A stretch of 25,886 nt of DNA, taken from Anaerolineaceae bacterium. GTDB lineage: Bacteria; Chloroflexota; Anaerolineae; Anaerolineales; Anaerolineaceae. The DNA lies in assembly GCA_003446605.1 (NCBI GenBank), contig DMDF01000161.1, positions 1 through 25,886 on the forward strand, in the 5' to 3' direction. Positions 1-7,619 of this stretch are shown one piece after another. The notes under the pieces are model-generated. The model did no database searches. It saw nothing but the letters and a program-made list of their open reading frames with translations, and had not been told where the DNA came from. Made by a program: the position numbers and the translations under genes. Every line of letters starts with the position of its first letter. Positions within the stretch are counted from its first letter, which is position 1.

Positions 1-183
1 TACCAACGCTCGGATAGCACTGCGCACCGTCAAGCGATTCAAGCCATACTTCTGAGCAAACTCATTTTCAGATGGGATGGATGCCCCGGGAATAAACTCT
101 CCACTCTCAATCTTTCCGCGGATGATCTCGCGGAGCTGGAGATACAGAGGATTATTGGTGTCTTCGTTTAATAATTGATCCAT
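1..183 (-). CDS. GntR-family transcriptional regulator, N-terminal part (cut by window edge)
   Basis: Only the first 61 codons are in the window, and the gene runs off the left edge. The reverse strand reads from an ATG at 183 and gives a peptide with the GntR winged-helix signature: NPLYLQLREIIRGKIESGEF, then PSENEFAQKYGLNRLTVR, the recognition-helix region. The effector domain is outside the window, so the subfamily cannot be assigned; by context FrlR/HutC-like (UTRA) is likely. Its start codon lies inside the last codons of the upstream kinase gene (16-base overlap), so it is almost certainly part of the same transcript and translationally coupled. This would be the second GntR regulator of the cluster. 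Confidence 0.85.
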   Translation of the reverse strand, partial: MDQLLNEDTNNPLYLQLREIIRGKIESGEFIPGASIPSENEFAQKYGLNRLTVRSAIRALV

Positions 184-986
184 GGCTCAAACACCTCCAC
201 AACCTGCGCGGCTACCTGCGCTCCTTTTTCAAGACAAGCTGGAATCTCCAGTCCTGTCAGGATGCCAACCATAAAGCCCGCGATAAACGAATCTCCGGCT
301 CCCACGGTATTCACCACAGATGCTGGAAAGATTCCGAATTCGTGATAAGCCGTGCCATCATATGCCAGGCTACCCTTTGCACCAAAAGTTGCCACCGCAA
401 TTCGAGGACCTTTTTCAACAGCATTTTCTAAATATTGCTCAACTTCGCAAGTATGTTCAGAAAACGAGAAAAAAGCATAATCAACAAAAGGCAGTGTATC
501 AGCCACAAGAGGGTCTCTTGTCTTGTTTGCATAATCAAAACTGATTCTGGCACCGAGAGTATGGAGTTCCGCAAGATACGGATGCGCTTTTCCCCAAAAA
601 GCGGTATGCACCAGATCCTGCTGTGCTGCAAATACAATATCATCCTCTGTGAAAATGATATTTTCCAGCACACCTTCCACATAATCCCCATGGATCCGAT
701 CATTGTTTTCAGTCATATCCATATACGTGATGGCTGTTTGACCCTGCTTCACCTTGAAGTGGCTCAAATCTACACCTAATGCTTGCAACGTTTCCACCAT
801 CAATGTGCCATTTTCATCATCCCCTGTCACACTGATGAGTGAGGTTTGTAATCCCAACTTCTGTACGTTGACAGCAAAATCAACCGCATTGCCCGTGCAG
901 TACTGTCGTTTTAAGCGTGGATACAGATCGATGCAGTTATCACCAATCGCAGCCACGCGAATTTCTTCTCTGCTATTTCCTATCAT
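168..986 (-). CDS. PfkB-family carbohydrate kinase, diverged FrlD paralogue
   Basis: A 272-residue ribokinase/PfkB-type sugar kinase that would phosphorylate a sugar or Amadori compound with ATP in the cytoplasm. It resembles fructoselysine 6-kinase (FrlD) throughout: AAIGDNCIDLYP at the start, GDYVEGVL near residue 100, and the C-terminal GAGDSFIAGF anion-hole/catalytic motif with the expected base at D232. It differs from classic FrlD at several normally conserved places: TGNAVD instead of GGNAVN around residues 31-36, NTVGAGD instead of DTxGAGD (N226), and no GAW C-terminus. It starts six bases after the stop of the first kinase gene and overlaps the next regulator. The family is certain; the exact substrate is not. 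It could act on another Amadori product such as fructose-asparagine or glucoselysine (inference). Confidence 0.85.
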   Translation of the reverse strand: MIGNSREEIRVAAIGDNCIDLYPRLKRQYCTGNAVDFAVNVQKLGLQTSLISVTGDDENGTLMVETLQALGVDLSHFKVKQGQTAITYMDMTENNDRIHGDYVEGVLENIIFTEDDIVFAAQQDLVHTAFWGKAHPYLAELHTLGARISFDYANKTRDPLVADTLPFVDYAFFSFSEHTCEVEQYLENAVEKGPRIAVATFGAKGSLAYDGTAYHEFGIFPASVVNTVGAGDSFIAGFMVGILTGLEIPACLEKGAQVAAQVVEVFEPWINY

Positions 987-992
987 TAATCT

Positions 993-1775
993 TCACCAGG
1001 CTCCCATATATTTCAATGTTTCGGAAGCGTTTTCTGCCCCAAAGTGCAAGCTTTCATCCAAGTCATAGCCCAGAAAAACAGCTCGCAAAAACCCTGCTAT
1101 GAAGGAATCACCAGCGCCCATGGTATCCACCACGGAGACCGGCACGATGCCGGATTTATAAAAATGCTGACCATCAAAAGCCAGACTACCATTCTCTGCC
1201 AAGGTAACCACCACAACCTGCGGTCCCTTTGATTGCATCTTCACCATCAGGTCCCGGGCAAATTCATCATCGTTTGTATAGGAGAAAAAGGCATAATCCA
1301 CATCAGGAATAGCAATATCAATAATCTCATGCTCATAATGGTCCGCAAAATCAAAGGAGATCAAAGCTCCCAATTCATGCAACGTATGCAGATCTTTTTC
1401 GATCTTTCCCCAAAATCCGGTGTGTATCATATCGTGAGAAAGAAGAAAAGCGATATCATCTTCATTCAAATGGAAATCTGCCAATACTCCTTCGAAATAA
1501 TCACCGAACACACGCTCCCCATTCACCAATTCCACCAGAGTGATAGCGGTTTTACCTATTCGGGTATGCAGATGAGACACATCCACACCTTTACGGGCAA
1601 TGCTTTCACGCATCAAGGTGCCATATTCATCAGTACCCACCACACCTACATAAGATGCGCCTTCCCCCAGGCGTTTCAAATACACAGCAACATTCACCGG
1701 GTTTCCACCAGGAAAAGCTTTTCCCAAGCTGGTATAAACATCCATGCAGTTATCACCGACCGTAGCAATTCTCAT
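993..1775 (-). CDS. frlD: fructoselysine 6-kinase (FrlD-like PfkB kinase)
   Basis: A 260-residue PfkB kinase, almost the same length as E. coli FrlD and recognisably similar along its whole length: RIATVGDNCMDVY start, FPGGNPVNVAVY sugar-binding motif, GVDVSHLHT, RVFGDYFEGV, VDTMGAGDSFIAGF with catalytic D223, and the characteristic GAW C-terminus. FrlD phosphorylates fructoselysine to fructoselysine 6-phosphate, which the deglycase FrlB then splits to glucose 6-phosphate and lysine. The reading frame is open to 1811, but I start at the ATG at 1775: it matches the family N-terminus and has AGGAG six bases upstream, and the longer version would overlap the regulator gene. It lies 13 bases downstream of the FrlR-like gene. 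FrlB is not in the window. Confidence 0.9.
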   Translation of the reverse strand: MRIATVGDNCMDVYTSLGKAFPGGNPVNVAVYLKRLGEGASYVGVVGTDEYGTLMRESIARKGVDVSHLHTRIGKTAITLVELVNGERVFGDYFEGVLADFHLNEDDIAFLLSHDMIHTGFWGKIEKDLHTLHELGALISFDFADHYEHEIIDIAIPDVDYAFFSYTNDDEFARDLMVKMQSKGPQVVVVTLAENGSLAFDGQHFYKSGIVPVSVVDTMGAGDSFIAGFLRAVFLGYDLDESLHFGAENASETLKYMGAW

Positions 1776-1788
1776 CTGTTTCTCCTGC

Positions 1789-2517
1789 TCATCGCACCAG
1801 AACCCCCGCAAAATTAATTTTGTCAGAACGGCTGACAGATTTTATATATTCAACGGGTATTTTCTCTTCATCCCAAGTCACACCCTGCAGGAAAAAGAGT
1901 GGATTCCCTTCTGCAATTTCCAACAGAACTGCCTCCTGCTGATCTGCATAGGTAACACTGATTTCCTCTTTTCCCCCCTCAAAAGCTACCAAATATTTCA
2001 TCTCCAACACAGAATACAGAGAAAGTCGTTTAAAATCATAACGTTCGATACCATTAAAACGTTCGTAAGGTAAATGAGACCATTCAATCGAAACAGGTTC
2101 ATCATCCACGATACGCAATCTGACTAATTCGAATACTTTATCCCCTTCGTTTATTTGAAGACGATCCGCAATCTTTTGTGATGCAGCAATAATGCATTGA
2201 GAGACGATCTTGTTCTTCATAGTACGCCCCTGCAACATCACAAAATCCGAGAACGAAGTGAGATCCTGTAAATAACGCTCCAGTTTCTTTTGCGAGACGA
2301 AATTCCCTTTCGATGGGGCACTGTACAACACTCCCTCTGCGATCAAATGATTTACAGCAGAGCGAAATGTCATCCGATTGCAATCCCATAGTTCACATAA
2401 TTTACGCTCACTTGGCAACTGATCGCCCGCTATTAGATCATTCTCAATGATGTAACATTCGATTCGTTCGATTATTTCATCCCGCGGTTGACTTCGATAG
2501 GGTTCCATTTCATTCAT
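1789..2517 (-). CDS. GntR/UTRA transcriptional regulator, FrlR-like
   Basis: A 242-residue HutC/FarR-type GntR regulator. An N-terminal winged helix spans about residues 8-78 (DEIIERIECYIIENDLIAGD, then PSERKLCELWDCNRMTFRSA). A UTRA effector domain spans about 95-238, with typical elements such as KIADRLQINEGDKVFELVRL, PVSIEWSHLP, SLYSVLE and GNPLFFLQG. In E. coli the frl operon is governed by a regulator of this type encoded in the cluster, so this one probably senses a fructoselysine-type ligand or its phosphate and represses the frlC promoter (inference). It sits between the epimerase and kinase genes in one transcript, 12 bases after the frlC stop, implying autoregulation. Confidence 0.85.
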   Translation of the reverse strand: MNEMEPYRSQPRDEIIERIECYIIENDLIAGDQLPSERKLCELWDCNRMTFRSAVNHLIAEGVLYSAPSKGNFVSQKKLERYLQDLTSFSDFVMLQGRTMKNKIVSQCIIAASQKIADRLQINEGDKVFELVRLRIVDDEPVSIEWSHLPYERFNGIERYDFKRLSLYSVLEMKYLVAFEGGKEEISVTYADQQEAVLLEIAEGNPLFFLQGVTWDEEKIPVEYIKSVSRSDKINFAGVLVR

Positions 2518-2529
2518 CCAATTTGAAAT

Positions 2530-3405
2530 TTAGTTATGCCCCGGTAAATATTCATGCAAATAATGAGCAGTTCTTTCGATCGAACAATGGGGATCATCCC
2601 AATAGATCGCGTCATTAATCTCAAGGGTCAGAAATCCATCATAGTCATTCTCTTCGAGTACATGAATGTAATCCATCATGGGAAGATTTCCCTCGCCCCA
2701 TACATAATGACCGGAAGGATTCCCATCGGCAAAATGAATGTGTGTTACTTTGCCCTCCATACTCGTAAAGAAATCCTGCAATGTATCACCCACCACTGCC
2801 ATTGCGACCACATCCACGCAACACTGCAGAGCATCTGAATCAACCTCGTTGAAAAGACGCTGCATATCTTGACAGGAAGTGACAAGGTTGGATTCATAAG
2901 GCTGTAATTGTTCAATCACAAGCTTCATTCCCATTGATTCAGCTTTCTGGCTCAACTGCTGCAGAGAGTCAACGGAGCGCTTCCAGGATTCCTCCCGTGG
3001 TTCATCCAGCAACCCCCAACCGGAAGTAATAAACATGCGCTCTGTACCAAATTCAGCGGCAATCTCAAGATGACGCATGAAATACGCGATGCTGCGGCTG
3101 CGATATGCTGGATCCCGCCCGGCAATGTTAACAGGGTAATTCAGCTGTTCAGGAGTAAACATCACAATCCGCATATCCCGTGATTCAATCTCCTTACGTA
3201 AAGCAGTGATCGCCCGGGTTCTATCATGAGGGCAGCTGTAATCCTCATAATAAAAATGGGGCGCACCCGCCCAAAGCTCAATATTGTGTAACCCGCATTC
3301 TTCCATTGAATCCAGGAAATATTCAAATGAATAATGCCAGTACTGTACATTCATAACAGAGATATTCTGCATACTGAGCTTGTTCATGTTGAAGATCACT
3401 TTCAT
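2530..3405 (-). CDS. frlC: FrlC-like sugar phosphate isomerase/epimerase (AP endonuclease 2-type TIM barrel)
   Basis: A 291-residue TIM-barrel epimerase. FrlC interconverts fructoselysine and its C-3 epimer psicoselysine, feeding the latter into the kinase/deglycase route. Motifs shared with E. coli FrlC are IELWAGAPH (41-50), FTPEQLNYPVN (83-93), EQLQPYESNLV (165-175), CVDVVA (196-201), HIHFADG (222-228), WGEGNLP and LTLEIN. Likely metal ligands are E165, D198, H224 and E262. The product is some 15 residues longer at the N-terminus than E. coli FrlC. ATGs at 3387 and 3372 are alternatives, and none of the starts has a clear Shine-Dalgarno sequence. It is the first gene of the minus-strand cluster and lies just downstream of a good promoter. 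The fold is certain; the substrate is inferred from similarity plus its neighbours. Confidence 0.82.
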   Translation of the reverse strand: MKVIFNMNKLSMQNISVMNVQYWHYSFEYFLDSMEECGLHNIELWAGAPHFYYEDYSCPHDRTRAITALRKEIESRDMRIVMFTPEQLNYPVNIAGRDPAYRSRSIAYFMRHLEIAAEFGTERMFITSGWGLLDEPREESWKRSVDSLQQLSQKAESMGMKLVIEQLQPYESNLVTSCQDMQRLFNEVDSDALQCCVDVVAMAVVGDTLQDFFTSMEGKVTHIHFADGNPSGHYVWGEGNLPMMDYIHVLEENDYDGFLTLEINDAIYWDDPHCSIERTAHYLHEYLPGHN

Positions 3406-3418
3406 TATATAAGTATTT

Positions 3419-3455
3419 ATATATTTTATACCAAAATCTAATATATTTTATATAT
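3419..3455. repeat. two direct AT-rich 12-base repeats in the frlC promoter/leader
   Basis: The 12-mer ATATATTTTATA occurs at 3419-3430 and again at 3441-3452, exactly 22 bases apart (about two helical turns). The second copy extends to a palindrome, ATATAT-TTT-ATATAT (3441-3455), and covers the predicted -10 element of frlC. The placement suits an operator for the GntR/UTRA regulator of the cluster, but the low complexity means chance cannot be excluded. Confidence 0.4.
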
Positions 3456-3473
3456 GTATAGTTTTAAAGTCAA
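3445..3473 (-). promoter_or_regulatory. predicted sigma70-type promoter of the Frl cluster
   Basis: On the minus strand TTGACT (3468-3473) is followed after a 17-base spacer by TAAAAT (3445-3450). Transcription would start near 3438, leaving a leader of about 33 bases before the frlC ATG at 3405. Five of six bases match consensus in both boxes. Confidence 0.65.
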
Positions 3474-3571
3474 GTTATTTACCCAGGTTAATTCATGTTC
3501 TGTACCACTTCCGATTCCAGGTAAAAAAGAGAAAAAAGCTTAAGGCTCCACCCTAACGTCAATATTCCATT

Positions 3572-3607
3572 AATACGGTATTCGTAAGTATGAACATCCA
3601 CTATAAT
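3572..3607 (+). promoter_or_regulatory. predicted bacterioferritin promoter with small palindrome
   Basis: A perfect -10 TATAAT lies at 3602-3607, 35 bases before the GTG start. No good -35 is visible at the right spacing. Where it should be, a perfect 11-base palindrome AATAC-G-GTATT (3572-3582) could be an activator or repressor site (inference). Confidence 0.45.
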
Positions 3608-3642
3608 AAAAGCGTATACACCTAAAATTTAAGGAGGATACC

Positions 3643-4113
3643 GTGAAAGGTAATGAAAAAGTACTGGAAACGCTTAATATGATGCTGGTTGACGAACTGA
3701 CTGCCATCAATCAATATATCGTGCACGGCGAAATGACAGCCAACTGGGGCTATGCTGCTTTACACGAAGTGAACGAAAAACGCGCCATTGACGAAATGAA
3801 ACATGCGGAAATGTTGATCGAGCGCATCCTCTTTCTGGAAGGCAAGCCGATTGTCACCGAATTGAAGTCCATTCATATTGGTGAAGACGTTGAAAACCAG
3901 ATCAAAAACGACTGGAAAGCGGAATTTGATGCCATTAAGGCTTATAACCTCGCCATCAAGGTAGCAGGCGAATACGATGACTTCGGCACCCGCGAGTTAT
4001 TCGAAAAGATCTTGTTGGATGAAGAAGCCCATATCGATCTACTGGAAGCGCAAACAGATCAGATCAAGCAAATGGGAATCCAGACCTTCCTGGCAGAACA
4101 AATGGAAGGGTAA
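3643..4113 (+). CDS. bfr: bacterioferritin
   Basis: A 156-residue ferritin-like protein that oxidises Fe(II) and stores iron as a 24-subunit, normally haem-containing cage in the cytoplasm. It is close to E. coli Bfr in length and sequence. All ferroxidase ligands are in their canonical places (E18, E51, H54, E94, E127, H130), and the haem-ligating methionine is present at M52, so it is a true haem-type bacterioferritin and not a ferritin or Dps. The start is GTG at 3643, fixed by AAGGAGG at 3631-3637 with a five-base spacer. No bacterioferritin-associated ferredoxin gene is adjacent. The gene stands alone and is followed by a strong terminator. Confidence 0.96.
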   Translation: MKGNEKVLETLNMMLVDELTAINQYIVHGEMTANWGYAALHEVNEKRAIDEMKHAEMLIERILFLEGKPIVTELKSIHIGEDVENQIKNDWKAEFDAIKAYNLAIKVAGEYDDFGTRELFEKILLDEEAHIDLLEAQTDQIKQMGIQTFLAEQMEG

Positions 4114-4119
4114 ACAGCA

Positions 4120-4152
4120 AAAAGCCGGAGAGAAAAAATCCGGCTTTTCTTT
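4120..4152. terminator. bidirectional Rho-independent terminator between bfr and gatB
   Basis: A perfect 9-base stem AAAAGCCGG (4120-4128) / CCGGCTTTT (4140-4148) is followed by CTTTTTA on the plus strand and by a T-run on the minus strand. It ends bfr and, in the opposite direction, the gatCAB transcript. Confidence 0.85.
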
Positions 4153-5613
4153 TTATTTATCAAGAATTTCTTTTAATACACGCTGGGTGATCTGCGGATC
4201 AGCTTTGCCGCGCATTTCGCGCATCACCTGCCCCACAAACCAGCCCATCAAGGATTGTTTGCCATCACGGTATGACTGAACTTCCGCGGGATTTGCAGCA
4301 ATGATCTTTTCACACACAGACCGAATGGCTCCATCATCACTGACAACTGCCAATCCCAATTCCTCCACAAGGGTGTAGGGAGCTTTCCCACTTTCCTGGA
4401 CCTTTTGCAGCAGATGCTTGGCAATGGTTGAATTGATCTTGCCATCATCTGTTAATTTCACCAATTCTGTCAGATAAGCAGGAGTGAGGTTTAATTCCTG
4501 CATGGATTTGCCCAAATCATTGCGCATGCGCAGCACATCATTCATGAGCCAGTTGGAAATCTTTTTCGCATCGCCACCATACAGACGTGCAGTTTCTTCA
4601 AAATAGTCCGCCAGATCACGTTCTGTTGTAAGAATGTCAGCATCGTACTCAGGTATCTTGAATTCCTCCATAAATCGCTTCCTGCGTGCCAGGGGCAATT
4701 CCGGTAATCCTTCCAGGATACGTGCTTGCCAGGCTGGGCTTATCACCAGAGGCAGCAAATCGGGTTCATGAAAATAGCGATAATCCGCTTCGGTTTCTTT
4801 GGAGCGCATCATGCGCAGCACACCGGCATTGTCATCCCAATCCAGAGTCCAGGGTTTGATGGTATTGCCCTTTTCCACTTCCTTGATCTGACGTTCTATT
4901 TCTTTACGGATGGCATCCTTGACCGCATCAATGGAATTGACATTTTTGATTTCGGTCTTGGTGTTCAAAACAGTGCTACCCTTTTCTCGGATGGATACGT
5001 TGGCATCACAGCGTAAATTTCCTTTTTCCATATCTGCTTCGGAAATACCTAACCAGCGCAACAGCTGGCGCAGTCGGATCAGATATTGACCAGCTTCTTC
5101 CGCCGAACGCAAATCCGGCTCCGTGACCATTTCCACCAACGGAACGCCACAGCGGTTAAAATCCACATAGCGGCGGTCTTTTTCCTTCTTGGTCTTGCCT
5201 GCATCTTCTTCGATATGCAGTTTGTGGATGCGCACCTGCCGCACATAGGCATCGCTACCTGTATCGGAAGATGCGGGAACAGGCACATCCAGAAAACCTC
5301 CTGTCGCCAGGGAATGATCGTATTGTGAGATCTGGTAGCCCTTGGGTAAGTCAGGATAGAAATAATTCTTGCGATCAAAGAAAGAAAGGTCCTGGATATT
5401 AGCCTGCATGGCGGCTGCCAGAAGAACCGCTTTTTCCACCACCTTCTCATTCAGAACCGGTAGCACTCCCGGCAAGCCGGTGCAGACGGGGCAGATATTG
5501 GTATTAGGTTCATCCTCCCAGGAATCCGCCTTACAGGAACAGAAGATCTTGGTGAGCGTGTTAAGCTGGATGTGCGTTTCCAAACCGATGACGGCTTCGT
5601 ATGCAATGGTCAT
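4153..5613 (-). CDS. gatB: Asp-tRNA(Asn)/Glu-tRNA(Gln) amidotransferase subunit B
   Basis: A 486-residue GatB, the kinase/tRNA-binding subunit of GatCAB. It activates the side-chain carboxylate of misacylated Glu-tRNA(Gln) or Asp-tRNA(Asn) with ATP and passes it to ammonia from GatA. It starts with the family pattern YEAVIGLETHIQL. Four zinc-type cysteines are at C25, C27, C41 and C44 (FCSC and CPVC), with CPVCTGLPGVLPVLN intact. A C-terminal YqeY-type domain ends in GWFVGQVMREMRGKADPQ. Length is normal for the family. It begins three bases after the gatA stop, and its Shine-Dalgarno GGAGG is embedded in the gatA 3' end. It is the last gene of the operon. Confidence 0.97.
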   Translation of the reverse strand: MTIAYEAVIGLETHIQLNTLTKIFCSCKADSWEDEPNTNICPVCTGLPGVLPVLNEKVVEKAVLLAAAMQANIQDLSFFDRKNYFYPDLPKGYQISQYDHSLATGGFLDVPVPASSDTGSDAYVRQVRIHKLHIEEDAGKTKKEKDRRYVDFNRCGVPLVEMVTEPDLRSAEEAGQYLIRLRQLLRWLGISEADMEKGNLRCDANVSIREKGSTVLNTKTEIKNVNSIDAVKDAIRKEIERQIKEVEKGNTIKPWTLDWDDNAGVLRMMRSKETEADYRYFHEPDLLPLVISPAWQARILEGLPELPLARRKRFMEEFKIPEYDADILTTERDLADYFEETARLYGGDAKKISNWLMNDVLRMRNDLGKSMQELNLTPAYLTELVKLTDDGKINSTIAKHLLQKVQESGKAPYTLVEELGLAVVSDDGAIRSVCEKIIAANPAEVQSYRDGKQSLMGWFVGQVMREMRGKADPQITQRVLKEILDK

Positions 5614-5616
5614 CTT

Positions 5617-7212
5617 CTATTCACCCTCCAATACGATAGGTTTTTTGGTGCGCCATTCATCCGTTTCGGTTGCCATTTCAAAAGCACGTGCAATGCGCAA
5701 CAGTTTGGCTTCACTGAAATCAGCCCCCAGCAGTTGCACACCAACTGGAAGTCCATCATCAGAAAATCCAGCCGGGATAGAAATACCAGGCACACCGGCA
5801 TGATTAGCAGGGACGGTAAGCTGGTCAGCATACTGCATCATGACAGAATCGCCATACACTGCTGCCATCCCAAAAGCGGTAGTCGGGGTGGTAGGGGTCA
5901 GCAGCGCATCCAGCTTGTAAAGACCCCCCGGGTCAAAGACAATCTCAAAATCATTACGAATGAGAGAGCGGACTTTCAACGCGCGCTGGTAATACTGTTC
6001 AGCATATTGAGCGGCACTGACATACATCCCCATCAAAATACGCAGTTTCGGCTGCAATCCGAACCCTTCGCCACGCGAACGGCGGTACATCTCAGTCAGA
6101 TCCTTCACCTGCTCGGGTGTACGATAGCCATATTTAACCCCGTCAAAACGGTGTAAATTGGAAGCGGCTTCAACCCGGCTGATGACAAAATAAACCGGAA
6201 TACCGTAGCGGGTATTCGGCATGGGTACATCCTCAACAATGGTTGCACCCAAGGCTTTATATACTTCGGCTGTTCGATAGACAGCATCCTGTATCTCAGT
6301 TGGCAATTCCTGTTCCACATATTCACCGCTTTCCGGATCGGGGAACGTGATGCGGAAGTAATCGGGAGAAAGCCCAATACGCATGCCGGCGATATCCTTT
6401 TCAATATCTTTCAAATAATCCGGTACATCCTTCATCGCTGCAGTAGCATCTGCTTTATCAGCGCCCGCGATCACCTGCAGCATCAGGGCAGCATCCTTCA
6501 CCGTGCGAGCCAGTGGTCCAGGGCAATCCAGGGATGAGCCAAATGCGATCAAACCATAACGAGAAACCCGCCCATAGGTGGGTTTCATGCCAACTACACC
6601 GCAAAATGCGGCGGGCTGCCTGATCGAACCAGCGGTATCGGTGCCAAGCGAAAGTGCACCTTCATGGGCTGCCACCGCTGCTGCGCTGCCACCGGAAGAG
6701 CCACCCGGAACTTTTGAAAGATCCCATGGATTGCGCGGGCTGGGCTGGAAGGCGGAAGATTCACTGGAAGAACCATAGGTGAACTCATCCAAATTGACCT
6801 TCCCTAGCATCAAGCCACCCGCCGCCGCCAGGCGTGCTACCGGGGTAGCAGTATAGGGCGCGGTGAAATTAGCCAGGATACGCGATGCAGCCGTGGATGG
6901 GGTATCTTTCACACAAAAAATATCTTTTACAGTGAATGGAACCCCAGCCAGAAGACCGGCATCTTCTCCTTTTGCAATCTTTTCATCCACCTGTTTGGCT
7001 TGCCGGAGAGCGATCGCTTCTGTATGGGTGATGAAAGCATGTATTTTTTTATCATCATCCGCAGATGGAATCCCATCCAAACTCCCCGGTCTGCCATCTG
7101 CTTTTTCGATATACTGCAGATGTGCCTGCAGTATCTCACGAGCTGAAACTTGTTTGGTTTTAACCAGATCAGCCAGTTTAAAAGCGCTGTAATCAGTTAG
7201 TTCCGTCATCAT
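5617..7212 (-). CDS. gatA: Asp-tRNA(Asn)/Glu-tRNA(Gln) amidotransferase subunit A
   Basis: A 531-residue amidase-signature enzyme, the glutaminase subunit that releases ammonia for GatB. The Ser-cisSer-Lys triad is recognisable: the lysine in GVPFTVKD (about K96), the cis-serine in the GGSSGGSAAAVAA loop (about S172) and the nucleophile in TAGSIRQPAAF (about S196). It is about 40 residues longer than the common 485-490. Part of this is an insertion near residues 38-54 (DGRPGSLDGIPSADDD) between the first helix and the HAFI motif. ATG at 7212 overlaps the gatC stop by four bases (ATGA), and a second ATG follows at 7209. The overlap implies translational coupling with gatC. Confidence 0.97.
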   Translation of the reverse strand: MMTELTDYSAFKLADLVKTKQVSAREILQAHLQYIEKADGRPGSLDGIPSADDDKKIHAFITHTEAIALRQAKQVDEKIAKGEDAGLLAGVPFTVKDIFCVKDTPSTAASRILANFTAPYTATPVARLAAAGGLMLGKVNLDEFTYGSSSESSAFQPSPRNPWDLSKVPGGSSGGSAAAVAAHEGALSLGTDTAGSIRQPAAFCGVVGMKPTYGRVSRYGLIAFGSSLDCPGPLARTVKDAALMLQVIAGADKADATAAMKDVPDYLKDIEKDIAGMRIGLSPDYFRITFPDPESGEYVEQELPTEIQDAVYRTAEVYKALGATIVEDVPMPNTRYGIPVYFVISRVEAASNLHRFDGVKYGYRTPEQVKDLTEMYRRSRGEGFGLQPKLRILMGMYVSAAQYAEQYYQRALKVRSLIRNDFEIVFDPGGLYKLDALLTPTTPTTAFGMAAVYGDSVMMQYADQLTVPANHAGVPGISIPAGFSDDGLPVGVQLLGADFSEAKLLRIARAFEMATETDEWRTKKPIVLEGE

Positions 7213-7541
7213 TCCAGCTCCGTGGTGGGTATATCAGGCACAACGATATAGTCATCTTCTACACACGGCGCCTGTGCCAGGATGTCAGCAGTGTTTTGGC
7301 ATGCAACCCATTCATCTTTGCGCAAAGGGGGCGTGCCATCCTGCCCGTAATCCACGCCATGGGTGGTTACAGGGAGATCATCCGGAAGCGGTATCGCCTC
7401 CAACTCTCGAATGGAATTCAACTGGTTATTCATCTGTTCATGCAGGTAGCTCTTCTCCTGTTCTTCCAGGGAAAAAGCAGCCAGATCCACCAGATGATCG
7501 AAAACCTCGCGGGGAATTAAATTGTCTTTATTATTCATCAT
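7209..7541 (-). CDS. gatC: Asp-tRNA(Asn)/Glu-tRNA(Gln) amidotransferase subunit C
   Basis: A protein of about 110 residues that stabilises the GatA-GatB complex. It has the usual N-terminal helix pattern (FDHLVDLAAFSLEEQEKSYL), the short NQLNSIRELEAIPLPDDLP stretch and the conserved region PLRKDEW near the C-terminus. It is the first gene of the operon, 31 bases downstream of the predicted -10. Reverse-strand GTG-ATG-ATG at 7544/7541/7538 gives three possible starts. I take 7541 because GAGAG lies just upstream; 7538 is equally possible. It ends in a four-base overlap with gatA. Confidence 0.95.
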   Translation of the reverse strand: MMNNKDNLIPREVFDHLVDLAAFSLEEQEKSYLHEQMNNQLNSIRELEAIPLPDDLPVTTHGVDYGQDGTPPLRKDEWVACQNTADILAQAPCVEDDYIVVPDIPTTELE

Positions 7542-7571
7542 CACTCTCTCAGGAAAAATGCTTCCATGGAG

Positions 7572-7599
7572 AGTATAACCAAGATCAAGGTCGTGTCAA
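7572..7599 (-). promoter_or_regulatory. predicted promoter of gatCAB
   Basis: On the minus strand TTGACA (7594-7599) and TATACT (7572-7577) are separated by 16 bases, giving a near-consensus housekeeping promoter with a leader of about 25 bases before gatC. Confidence 0.8.
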
Positions 7600-7619
7600 G
7601 TTTTAAGAACGTAATCCAT

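Noticed and set aside
1233..1817. Plus-strand open frame of 194 codons opposite the first kinase and regulator
   Set aside because: Antisense to well-supported minus-strand genes; the peptide has no family features and no ribosome binding site.
5572..6156. Plus-strand open frame of 194 codons opposite gatA/gatB
   Set aside because: Shadow of gatA; composition is low-quality (His/Arg/Cys rich) and no start signal is present.
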